Assembly (NCBI GenBank): GCA_034440635.1
Contig: JAOTON010001819.1
Location: forward strand, 682,001 to 746,000
Length of the DNA: 64,000 nt
From: Lepas anatifera
Taxonomy: Eukaryota; Arthropoda; Thecostraca; Lepadidae
Reading direction: 5' to 3'
Part shown: piece after piece, positions 54,361 through 64,000 of the stretch
Layout of the letters: the number at the start of each line of letters is the position of its first letter
Position numbering within the stretch: the stretch's first letter is position 1
The notes under the pieces: generated by a model
The model's database searches: none
What the model saw: only the letters and a program-made list of their open reading frames with translations
What the model was told of the DNA's origin: nothing
Translations under genes and position numbers: made by a program

Positions 54361-55003
54361 AGCCTACCTGAGTACTTCTTGCCATGCCAAGCATAGTCAG
54401 GAGCCAGTATAAGATTAAGGCCAGGGGCTTGGTGTGGACTATCCGGTCCTCTCCTTACTGTTTAATCAAAATATGCATTATTCTAATAACGTGAGGGAAA
54501 ACTGAAAGTAGTACATGATATCATGGGCCTAAAGCTGCGTTTCAAGTTGCAAAACAGAATACGTAACAGGTATGCTAGCGACGACGGCACTGCACTCCGC
54601 TTTTTGTATCACCTGTGAAAACGCAGGAGGGGGGAGGGTAGGGCAACGGGTACTCATCCCGTGCCGGCGCAAATCAAGGATCTTGGACCAAATATTCGTT
54701 TTTAGTACCCGGACCAGGCACTGATACTGACTTCCTTATAGGAAGGTGGTGGATGTTAGACTCGGGACGGGTCCCCTTTAGGCTCGGGCGGGATTTGTAT
54801 TTAACCCTTCTCCGCTTAGTGAGGGAGTTGGGTCGGACCCCCTTGGTTTTTCGCGAATGATTCCGAGGCGATTTAAATGAGATGCGCCTGGCTTTGTATA
54901 ACTCTAGGATGACCCATTTGATAGCTTGTACTAAAAAATTGGCTTCAGGTCAATGAGTTATGCTGTAATTCATAAACCTATGTAAGGCTATTTTAGTCTT
55001 CTA
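54361..55003. repeat. Non-LINE segment X, right copy
   Basis: Inverted copy of 51606-52250. The differences near 54620-54660 (GGGGGGAGGGTAGGG against the CCCTTCCTCCCCC of the left arm) show that the arms have diverged slightly. Confidence 0.6.
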
Positions 55004-57065
55004 AGCTGCGATTCTAAAACGGAAGCGGTTTTCCGGATTTTTAACAAACACACCACAAACACAAATCTCATCAGTTACAGGCGGGCGAGAGCTATGGCTC
55101 GGCGGACTGTCCTCAACTCAAAACGAAGGTGGTGGGTCAAGTATGTAACCACAGTAAATCGTTTCACACCATCTACACAGGTGTGGAGCCGCGTCCAGTG
55201 TATCCAGGGCAAGCGACGATCTGTTCCTACGCCAGTCCTCACTTTGAACGGGGGAAAAATCACTGACCCAAAGAATGTAGCTGACCTGATGGCAAAAGCC
55301 TTTCGAGACCGTTGTAGCAACGCCTCCCAAAGTCAACATTTCTTACGACACCGACAAATTCAAGAGCGCAAGCCAATAAACTTCGGAACCAACAATTCAG
55401 CACCTTACAATCTCACTTTCTCCATGGAGGAGCTGGAAGCGGCATTAAAAAAGCTCAAGAGTGTGGCCCCTGGCAGTGATAGAATAACCAATCAAATGAT
55501 ATTACATCTTCCTGCACAATCACTTTCATCTCTGCTGGATATTTTCAATAGTATGTGGGATAACAACGATTTTCCAGAACAGTGGCAGGAATCGATTGTT
55601 GTCCCTATCCAGAAGCCGGGAAAACCGGGAGACTCGCCCGAGGACTTCCGTCCTGTCTCACTGACGTCAAGTGTTTCCAAATTATTTGAGGGAATGGTAA
55701 GTGCGCGGCTCATGTGGTTCCTCGAAAGTAATGGTCTCCTATCCGACGTGCAGTGTGGCTTCCGCCAGGGTAGAAGCACCATCGACCACCTCATTAGACT
55801 CGATGCAGCAGTTAGGGAAGGCTTAGTGAACAAACAACACACAGTCGCTGTTTTCTTTGACGTTGAGCGAGCGTATGATTTGACTTGGAGGTACGAAATT
55901 TTAAAAAAAGCTCTTTGGAATGGGAATTCGAGGCCATCTGGGCTGGTTTATTCTTAACTTTTGAAGGACAGGCGTTTCAGATTTCGGGTCGGACCCTTTC
56001 TGTCGGAGCAGCACATGCAGGAGAACAGTACCACACAAGGCAGCGTTTTGTCCGTAGCATTGTTTGCGGTGATGATAAATGATATAGGGGACACTCTGCC
56101 GCCCAATGTATCCCGTGCTATCTTTGTAGACGATTTTTCTATATGGGTCACCACGTCTTCCACTCCCACAGCACAGAGGCAGCTACAACTATGCCTTGAC
56201 CGACTGCAGCGTTGGAGCGAAAAGAACGGACTGACCTTTTCGACAGCAAAAACAAAGTGCATGCATTTCTGTACCCGGCGGAGAGTCTGTGAGGATCCTG
56301 TTTTAAAGATCGGAGGATAGCAAATAGAAGTAGTTGAACAGACACGCTTTCTCGGTTTAGTACTTGATCGCCGAATTACCTATGTTCCACATCTCAGGGA
56401 GCTAAGGGAGAGATGCTTTAGCTGCCTCAATATTCTCAAGGTTTTAACTCGCATGACGTATGGTTCCGATAGAAAAACACTGTTGACACTGTATCGATCC
56501 CTAATTAGATCGAAGCTAGAATATGCGAGTGCAGTATATGATGGTGTGACAGAAGCATCAAAGCGAATGCTGGATATGATCCAAAATCAGGCCCTGAAAA
56601 TTATAAGTGGTGCATTCCGCACTTCACCCGTTTCAAGTATGCTCACAGAAATGCACGAAATGCCGCTGGATTTACGCCGCAGGTACGTCTCAATGCGATA
56701 TGCATTAAAATTCAAACAGAATCCGGAACACCCTGCTTACGACACTTTCTTTAACAACGCTAACCTGAGGCAAATAGATAATGGCTCTCGTGCATCCACT
56801 CGACACCCCGGAATTAGAGTCCGTGCGTGGCTTCAGGAGGCTGGTGTCGATCCTGAGGACGTTGAGTCGATGCAGCTGCCTGCTGCTGAGCCATGGCGGA
56901 CTTCCAGGGTCTTTATAGACACGCAGCTCCTGGGGCTGACCAGGGGCCTGATGCCAGAGGCAGTTCGACAAAGTTTTCTGGAATACTGCTCGGATACGTA
57001 CCCAAATCACACATTATTTTTTACGGATGGATCGAATGCGCTGTTTTTGCTGTTTTGTTGTTTTT
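55004..57065 (+). pseudogene. RT region in right arm
   Basis: Frames 55094-55957, 55961-56320 and 56453-57124 together carry the RT from SKRRWWVKYV through CGFRQGRSTIDHL, FFDVERAYD and AIFVDDFSIW to the thumb and FFTDGSN. Breaks lie near 55910 and 56320. The final frame reads through the junction into inverted sequence. Confidence 0.85.
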
Positions 57066-58541
57066 GCTGTCGAAAAGGTCAGTCCGTTCTTTTCGCTCCA
57101 ACGCTGCAGTCGGTCAAGGTATAGTTGTAGCTGCCTCTGTGCTGTGGGAGTGGAAGACGTGGTGACCCATATAGAAAAATCGTCTTCAAAGATAGCACGG
57201 GATACATTGGGCGGCAGAGTGTCCCCTATATCATTTATCATCACCGCAAACAATGCTACGGACAAAACGCTGCCTTGTGTGGTACCGTTCTCCTGCATGT
57301 GCTGCTCCGACAGAAAGGGTCCGACCCGAAACCTGAAACGCCTGTCCTTCAAAAAAGTTAAGAATAAACCAGCCCAGATGGCCTCGAACTCCCATTCCAA
57401 AGAACTTTTTTAAAATTTCGTACCTCCAAGTCAAATCATACGCTCGCTCAACGTCAAAGAAAACAGCGACTGTGTGTTGTTTGTTCACTAAGCCTTCCCT
57501 AACTGCTGCATCGAGTGTAATGAGGTGGTCGAGGGTGCTTCTACCCTGGCGGAAGCCACACTGCACGTCGGATAGAAGACCATTACTTTCGAGGAACCAC
57601 ATGAGCCGCGCACTTACCATTCTCTCAAATAATTTGGAAACACTTGACGTCAGTGAGACAGGACGGAAGTCCTCGGGCGAGTCTCCCGGTTTTCCCGGCT
57701 TCTGGATAGGGACAACAATCGATTCCTGCCACTGTTCTGGAAAATCGTTGTTCTCCCACATACTATTGAAAATATCCAGCAGAGATGAAAGTGATTGTGC
57801 AGGAAGTTGTAATATCATTTGATTGGCTATTCTATCACTGCCAGGGGCCACACTCTTGAGCTTTTTTAATGCCGCTTCCAGCTCCTCCATGGAGAAAGTG
57901 AGATTGTAAGGTGCTGAATTGTTGGTTCCGAAGTTTATTGGCTTGCGCTCTTGAATTTGTCGGTGTCGTAAGAAATGTTGACTTTGGGAGGCGTTGCTAC
58001 AACGGTCTCGAAAGGCTTTTGCCATCAGGTCAGCTACATTCTTTGGGTCAGTGATTTTTCCCCCGTTCAAAGTGAGGACTGGCGTAGGTACAGATCGTCG
58101 CTTGCCCTGGATACACTGGACGCGGCTCCACACCTGTGTAGATGGTGTGAAACGATTTACTGTGGTTACATAATTGACCCACCATCTTCGTTTTGAGTTG
58201 AGGACAGTCCGCCGAGCCATGGCTCTCGCCCGCCTGTAACTGATGAGATTTGTGTTTGTGGTGTGTTTGTTAAAAATCCGAAAAACCGCTTCCGTTTTAG
58301 AATCGCAGCTTTACATTCCATGGAACACCAAGGCACGGGGATGTGCTTCGGCTGCCCTCGCGTAGTTGGTATACAATATTTAGCGGGTGTTAGAATCATT
58401 TTGTTGAATTGCTCGATAGCTTCAGTTGCCGAGGCCTCCGAGGGAGGAGTCACCGTACCGCACGCAGCCTCAAAGCCCACCCAGTCTGCACGCTTGTGGT
58501 TCCACCTGGGGGTCGTGGATGTCGCTGCACCTGGTAAGCTA
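57066..58541 (-). mobile_element. Third inverted LINE fragment
   Basis: Directly after the palindrome the sequence turns back again. On the minus strand it runs from the endonuclease end (58541) through the RT start to LTFSTAKT at about 57066. It includes CGFRQGRSTLDHLITLD, FFDVERAYD and AIFEDDFSIW, where FEDD replaces FVDD. It forms an inverted repeat with 55004-56250, with 56250-57065 as the loop. Confidence 0.85.
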
Positions 58542-58544
58542 GCT

Positions 58545-58840
58545 CGTAGCACCTGGATAGCATAGGCACCCCTGGACGGCAGAGGCGCCCCTAAAAAAGA
58601 GTAACGGCACCCTGGGATAGCATATGCGCCCCTGTTTAGCACAGGCACCCCTAGACAGCAAAAGGCGCCCCCCGCCCCCTGAGTAAAGGATCTGGGCCTC
58701 TGGAGAGCATAGGCGCCCCTGGATAGCGCAGGCGCATCCTGGACAGCAGAGGCGCCCCCCCGCGAGAGAAAAGGCGCCCCCTCTGGAAAGAATAAGCACA
58801 CATGGATAGGAAAGGGGCCCCTGGAGAGCAAAGCAGAACA
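58545..58840. repeat. GGCGCCCCTGGATAGCA minisatellite
   Basis: About a dozen degenerate units of roughly 17-22 bp, of the form AGGCGCCCCTGGATAGCAT. They begin right after the LINE fragment, at TAAGCT within the endonuclease sequence. On the minus strand they encode a repeated SRGAYAIQ-like peptide, which I take to be fortuitous. Confidence 0.8.
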
Positions 58841-59104
58841 TTTAAGGAAAACTCAGTGGGGGATATTTTCTTGTGCGGGCAATTATAGTGTCTTCGGGGG
58901 ATCAAACCCCCCATTTGGAGGGGGCTTTGATAAGATTTAGATGTGCTAGTGTTAACAAATGTCTCCCAATTTTTATTATTCCATATTCTAAAGATTAGAG
59001 ATACTGCCCAGGAAGGCGAGTTTTTTTCGACGGAAAAAGGCCAAACCGGGTTTGAAAAAAGGCCAAAAGGGTCAAATTTTATTTGCACTAAAAATCTTTT
59101 TTAA
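58841..59104. other. No gene recognised
   Basis: No supported gene. It contains short GGCCAAA-type words between the minisatellite and the SINE-like element. Confidence 0.3.
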
Positions 59105-59453
59105 ATAAATTTCGTCCAAGTTCTTCCCAGTACGGCTGTTGGAGTCTGAGTCTCACTAAAGTCCTCAAGGGACTTGTCACGGAGAGCCCGACCCCACCAT
59201 CCGAACGAGTAACGCCTACAATGAAGGGTTTATTTAGAAGCCAAAGTTTAACCTCCCACAAAGCATAGGGACGGCCACCCCGCTCAGGTCACCCTCTCAT
59301 CAGTCAGTTGCAGCCGACCTACGTCGGCCAAAGGATTGAGCGCCGGAGCGTCTCACGGGGAAGCGATCCCAAGCCTGGAAATGCACTGCCACTGCATGCT
59401 TCTCAGCAGCGGGCCGGAGCCCGACGCTCTACCTACTGAGCTACCGGGGCAGC
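59105..59453 (-). mobile_element. Candidate tRNA-derived SINE
   Basis: On the minus strand a tRNA-like head starts at 59453: GCTGCCCCGGTAGCTCAGTAGGTAGAGC contains a perfect A box (TAGCTCAGTAGG). A degenerate B box (GGGATCGCTTCC) lies about 70 bp later. A body of about 240 bp follows, ending in a TTTAAAAAAG tail near 59100. It differs from the SINE at 31893. No clear target duplication was found. Confidence 0.5.
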
Positions 59454-60620
59454 CAAATGGCCAAATAAATACCAAAAAACATATTTGAGGCTAAAACGAT
59501 CCCTACCGGTTGTCATAAACCCACAGAAAAAGGACAGAGCACTCTTGTATCAATGCAGTGAACAGTGCACTGTATAAAATTAAATGTTGATAATTTGATG
59601 TTGACTTAACGATATATTTTTAGCACACTTCCCATTTCATAAAAAGCCAGGAGTGCCCTTCCAATCCTGTGTGGCCACCCAATGATTTTATCCACATAAC
59701 TCAACAATTTGTAGCATCATCAATTATCATGGCTGCACCACTCCCCGCTAACATTTGATATTTTCCTGCTTTTCCTGTGAATTGTTTGCCCTTGAACAGT
59801 GACGGATCCATAGGCAGATCCAGGATTGCCAATCGGAGGGGGGCACCTTCCGGCGGTGCCATCCGGAGTAGGGGTCGCCACTTTTGACTGGAAAAACCTA
59901 TCAGGTGGGGGTAAAATCCTATCGGTGAGCACCGATTTTCGCATCCTAGGGGAGGGTGGGAAGCGCCTATGGTGTTGTTTTCGGTTGCCATCATTTTTGT
60001 GGATCGTATTTTTAACAACGTTCTGTTCCTCCCTCCCCCAGCCATAACAGTTTGTACCAGCCAAGCAAGATGCCTATTTGGCGTGATATTTGAAGCGATG
60101 AATTGCTAAACAGTTCAGTCCACACTTTTTTCGGCACCTCTTGAAAAACTGTAATTGCCACTAGGTGATGGAGAAATGCGAGACACTTGGGAAGATGCAA
60201 CAGCTGAACATAAAGGTACATATCTGAGGATTTTTCTATTTGTGAAGAGGGGTTAAGGTTATTTTAATATCAAATATGATAAGCATCATTTTGCCTTTCC
60301 ATGTGGCCAAGATTCGTAAGATAATGGTGAAAGGACATTGAAAATAATCGCAGCGAGTGTGAACCTGGCCTGTGCGCTGCCCCAGAAAAATATCTCAGCG
60401 GAAAAGCTTTTACATTGTAGGCAATACAAACCGGACTTTAACCCACATTATTAATGCTCCTAAAAATAATGTTTGAACCCGATGGCAGACTCAAGGAGAT
60501 ATAAGTAAAGTTGAAACGTTAAGATAAACACAGAATGAAGTATGTGGGCATTTTCCATCGACCTCTATCTATATTCTTCAATTCATCAGCATGGGAGAAT
60601 TGCTCTTGTGCGTGAAATTT
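59454..60620. other. No gene recognised
   Basis: Short opposed frames at 59701-60064 have no recognisable motif. No ends or RNA genes were found. Confidence 0.3.
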
Positions 60621-60628
60621 CAAGAGGT

Positions 60629-61212
60629 TTTAACTCTTGCCCCGGTGGTGGGTATGAGCCAACTTTGCCCTGGTGGGGGGGGCTAAAAAGACCCCCACGA
60701 TCTCAAAAACTAAGAGAGCTAGAAAAAAGCGCAAAATGTCAATCGAAGCTCTTCAAAAATGATATCGAAAATACTTCAGTCATTTTTCTTGTCAGGTCAA
60801 TATCAAGGTCACCTGAGCTCAAAATAGGTCAAAATCGCTAATATGAGGTGTACTAAGAAAGCCTCATATATCTCAGAAACTATTATAGCTAGAAGCATTT
60901 TTCTAACACCATTTGAAAGCTCTTGAGTTGCTCTTTCATTACAGTGGAATTCATTTTCGTGTCAGGTCAAAGCCAAGGGAGCTACAGGTCACTGAATATT
61001 GGGAATATTCTTGGGAATGTCCATAGCCACCCATGCATAAGGGCGTTTCCTTTTTCGCTAACAACTTCCAAACCAAACAAGATACAGCCATAGTCGATGC
61101 ACCATTGCAATCCTCTCGTCAATACAAATCGAATGATATATAATATTGATATGCCAGGTCAAATTTAAGAATTTGACCTGACCCAGGCCAACAGTCTGAC
61201 CCAATTTGACCT
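60629..61212. repeat. TGACC/AGGTCA-rich block, probable relative of the TTAA elements
   Basis: Starts with TTAACTCTTGCCCCGGTGG at 60629, similar to the left end of the element at 5135. It continues with ATCTCAAAAACTA and AGGTCA words (60795-60830, 60962-60970, 61155-61210). The right end appears to be interrupted by the inverted-repeat element at 61213. Confidence 0.45.
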
Positions 61213-62514
61213 GGGCCCCATTTCATAAAAGGCGTAACTTATGCTTATAGCGTAGAAGGAGCATAATGCAGCGTAGAAAGTGAATAATACACAATTTGTT
61301 TCACAAAAATGCAGTGTAAAATACAACTTCTTGCAAAGTTACTCTGCTCTAAACTACGCTGTACTGGAATTCAGCGTAGAATATTGCCAATATTGTTTCA
61401 TATAGCAGACAACATGTACGTTGAATATGTAAACCACTCCTGAAAAGCTACGCAAGATATAGCAGCGTAACATTTGTCAGACAATGAAGCAAAACATGAA
61501 AAACATATAATTTCTTATGAAATTCTGAATCTGAGGCAAAATTAGGTAGTGTAGTGAAGGACAAAAAGAGTCATGAATGTAGGATAAACTTAAATAAAAA
61601 GGTGTGCAAGTTTTCCTTGCACAGGTATGTAGTGCAAGTTGCACACGCCAAATTGAGCTGAAATGTAGAGTTCTATGGCCATTTGGTATGCCAAAAATGA
61701 TGATAGCTATTGATACAAATACACAGGAAAGCTGACATTGATTTTTACTTTCACTTTCTGCCATTACTGTTATTTTACAGTCTAATGAGGACAGAACCCT
61801 AGATAGACTCACACTGACAAAGTGTTATATGAAGTCTATAGAGGGTAAAAATTCAATTTAAGGTGCCTGTCACCAACAAAATCCAAGTATCTCTACTGAG
61901 TCCTCTGGCGAAAATGATATACCTACCTAGGTACTTAGTACCGGCATCTTGATCTAATTATTCTTTAAAGATGTTTACTCACTATTCCTTTCCCAGTATC
62001 ATGGAATTATAAGGTTCACAGACCTTCACAGTTCACTCATGATTAGTAAACACAATTCACCTCAAACTCCACTGAACTACACTCACACAACAATACAATA
62101 ACCTTTTTAAGACCTTCTTGACAGCAATTTCCTAAAAAATGAGGTACGGCCAAAAACAAATACGTCATATTTTCATTGCACCAGCTGATTGCGTCTTCCG
62201 CGCAGTATTTGTAAAAGTACATTAGAACCTTTAAAATCGAAAAAGAGCAAATAAGTACAATAATTTTCATTCAAATAAGTTATTGAAAAATATATACGTG
62301 ATTTTTCTTGTTAATAAAGCAGTTACACGCAATATTTGAAAGGGGTAATTCCATTCTGGAATTGGGCGTAATTCACGCTGTATTTGATATCTACGCCGCT
62401 TTCGCGTGAATGTCACCGCTCTTTGTGAAACGTGATTCTGAGTACGGCATAACTTTGCAGGTGAATGTGGTGTAAAACACGCCGCATTTCTACAACTTTT
62501 ATGAAACGGGGCCC
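61213..62514. mobile_element. 1.3-kb terminal-inverted-repeat DNA element
   Basis: Left end GGGCCCCATTTCATAAAA and right end (other strand) GGGCCCCGTTTCATAAAA are inverted over 18 bp with one difference. Sub-terminal regions are rich in GCGTAGAA and TTACGCC-like words. There is no transposase frame. A CTG at each side is a possible 3-bp target duplication. It is non-autonomous, superfamily undetermined. Confidence 0.6.
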
Positions 62515-62910
62515 TGGTATCGTCATGATGTATATCTAGCCTAACCCCATAGTCCGGGCCGGGATCTGCAAATTTCTGGGGGTGGGCGGGGAGGGGAGAG
62601 TGACCGAGTCCGGCCGGAAACAAGCACCACTTACACTAGTCAAAATTTAAATATATGGAATCATTTATACGGAATTCGTTAACACAATCAGGCACAGGAG
62701 GCCGTGACCGAGCTATGCTCCTGGTCCAATCTGCCACCATTCTGACCGCATCATTCATCCGTCTCGACAAGAACCCTCATCCCCCGCCATACGTCGAGCT
62801 CATGGAATCATCCCCTCCTCCCCCCTTTTTCTCATCCCACTTCATTTTCAGGACCAACATGGAGCTCGCCTCGCTCCCGGGCTGCGGGTGCCTGGCGCGG
62901 GTGGCCGGGG
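62515..62910. other. No gene recognised
   Basis: No supported gene between the inverted-repeat element and the GC-rich array. Confidence 0.3.
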
Positions 62911-62913
62911 CTG

Positions 62914-63900
62914 GTGTCGCCGCGGTTCGCCGGCGGCTGGCCGTCCGGCTGTGGGCGGGTGACGTCCGCTCTGCTGCCGCGTTTCGCCGGTCGCCGTACC
63001 TGGGGCGGCCGCCTGCCGCCGGCCGCTGTGCGGCTGCCCCGGCGATCGCTGCGCCCGGGCGGCCCCTCGCCGTCCGGCGCGATGTCGTCTCTACGACTGG
63101 GTGTCTTCGGTCGCCGTGGTGGGGTGGTCTCCCGCCGCCCGCCGCGGCGGCCACTCGACGGCTGCGCCCCGGCGATCGCTGCACCCAGGCGGCCTCTCGC
63201 CGTCCGGCGTGGCGTCCGCCTGCGGCTTCATGTCTACGGTCGCCGCGCCCGGGCGGCCTCTCGCCGCTCGCCGCGGCGGCCACTCAGCCGACTCGTCCCA
63301 GCGTTCGCCTCGTCCGGGCGGCCTCTCGCCGTCCGGCGCGGCGCCCGTCTGCAGCTTCATGTCTTCGGTCGCTGTGGTGGGGTGGCCTCCCGCCGCCCGC
63401 CGCGGCGGCTGCGCCCCGACGATCGCTGCGCGCGGGCGGCCTCTCGCCGTCCGGCGCGGTGTCGTCTCTGCGGCTGCGTGTCTTCGGTCGCCGTGGTGGG
63501 GTGGCCTCCCGCCGCTCGCCGCGGCGGCCACTCGACGGCCGCGCCCCGACGATCGCTGCGCCCGGGCGGCCTCTCGCCGTCCGGCGTGGCGTCCACCTGC
63601 GGCTTCATGTCTTCGGTCGCCGCGCCCGGGCGGCCTCTCGCCGTCCGGCGCGGTGGGGTGGCCTCCCGCCGCTCGCCGCGGCGGCCACTCATCGGACTCA
63701 TCCCGGCGTTCGCCGCGTCCGGGCGGCCTCTCGCCGTCCGGCGCGGCATGCGGCTTCATGCCTTCGGTCGCCGTGGTGGGGTGGCCTCCCGCCGCCCGCC
63801 GCGGCGGCTGCCCCCGACGATCGCTGCGCACGGGCGGCCTCTCGCCGTCCGGCGCGAACTTCTCGGCGGTCGGGCTCCGGCCCGGTGGTTATGTTGCACT
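62914..63900. repeat. GC-rich complex minisatellite
   Basis: Recurring modules GGGCGGCCTCTCGCCGTCCGG, TCTTCGGTCGCCGTGGTGGG, CCGCCGCGGCGGCCACTC and CGACGATCGCTGCG alternate in variable order with spacings of about 120-150 bp. Long frames are open on both strands in several phases, as expected from base composition. None looks like a protein family. Confidence 0.75.
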
Positions 63901-64000
63901 GTATTTTTCGCCGTCTTATACTGTTATATATGCGTTTTATAATAGTCCCCAGCGTAATCATGCCGGCCGGCCTTAGGATTTTAGGGTGCGCACCCATCGT

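Larger units (their letters stand above)
53378..57065 (+). mobile_element. Right arm of the LINE-derived palindrome
   Basis: Plus-strand counterpart of 49697-53231: RNase H and 3' end (to 54360), the non-LINE segment (54361-55003), then the RT region (55004-57065) ending in FFTDGSN at the start of RNase H. It keeps the RT section with FVDD (about 56125) that is deleted from the left arm. The arm ends in GTTTTTGCTGTTTTGTTGTTTTT. Confidence 0.85.

Noticed and set aside
49697..57065. Palindrome as a sequencing fold-back artefact
   Set aside because: The arms differ by scattered substitutions and by a 155-bp deletion, so they are not copies of one read. A mis-assembly is still possible.
59340..59453. 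Possible functional tRNA gene on the minus strand
   Set aside because: The A box is good, but the anticodon stem and the acceptor 3' half do not form, and the B box is degenerate; better read as a SINE head.
62914..63976. Reading frames of 246-342 residues in the GC-rich array
   Set aside because: Frames are open on both strands in several phases because stop codons are rare at this base composition; no domain is seen.
1..64000. CRISPR arrays, bacterial operons or prophage
   Set aside because: All recognisable proteins are eukaryotic retroelement or host-derived; no regularly spaced direct repeats or cas genes were seen.

Overview
This window looks like an arthropod nuclear genome segment made almost entirely of transposable elements. 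That rests on three things: I-group LINEs with RNase H, several Penelope-like elements, and a decayed member of a protein family I recall mainly from arthropods. I cannot name the species. There is no operon-like organisation, and I found no intact host gene. The only host-gene trace is a decayed copy of the nuclear RNA export factor NXF1 (about 9.47-10.52 kb).

Layout. 1-6.9 kb: a decayed transposase-like gene and two TTAA-flanked non-autonomous elements full of TGACC/AGGTCA pentamers. 6.97-8.97 kb: two Penelope-like fragments head to head. 9.4-10.7 kb: the NXF1 pseudogene and simple repeats. 10.7-12.55 kb: a second Penelope-like family. 12.55-38.3 kb: a nested stack. An old plus-strand Ty3/gypsy element (A) was split by three minus-strand LINEs: an ORF1-only copy (14242-17568), a full-length copy with an intact ORF2 (18117-25030), and LINE C. 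LINE C was split by a second gypsy element (D, 26413-33644), and a tRNA-derived SINE (31893-32070) then landed inside the gag zinc knuckle of D. Target-site duplications fix the order: gypsy A, then LINEs, then gypsy D, then SINE. 38.4-42.2 kb: three more Penelope-like pieces. 42.2-45.7 kb: TGACC-rich and simple-repeat DNA.

45.7-58.8 kb: a plus-strand LINE (E) runs into a palindrome with arms of about 3.5 kb (nominal limits 49697-57065), followed by a further inverted LINE fragment and a minisatellite. All three rearrangement junctions carry the same short motif, which comes from the LINE RT gene. 58.8-64 kb: a candidate tRNA-derived SINE, another TGACC-rich block, a 1.3-kb inverted-repeat DNA element and a GC-rich complex minisatellite.

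The most unusual item is gypsy D. Between its integrase and 3' LTR, where some gypsy elements carry env, it has a reading frame with SGNH/GDSL hydrolase signatures, preceded by a good splice-acceptor sequence. The second is a hairpin at the LINE 3' tails. Its stem is kept by paired base changes between the LINEs and the SINE, consistent with the SINE borrowing LINE machinery.
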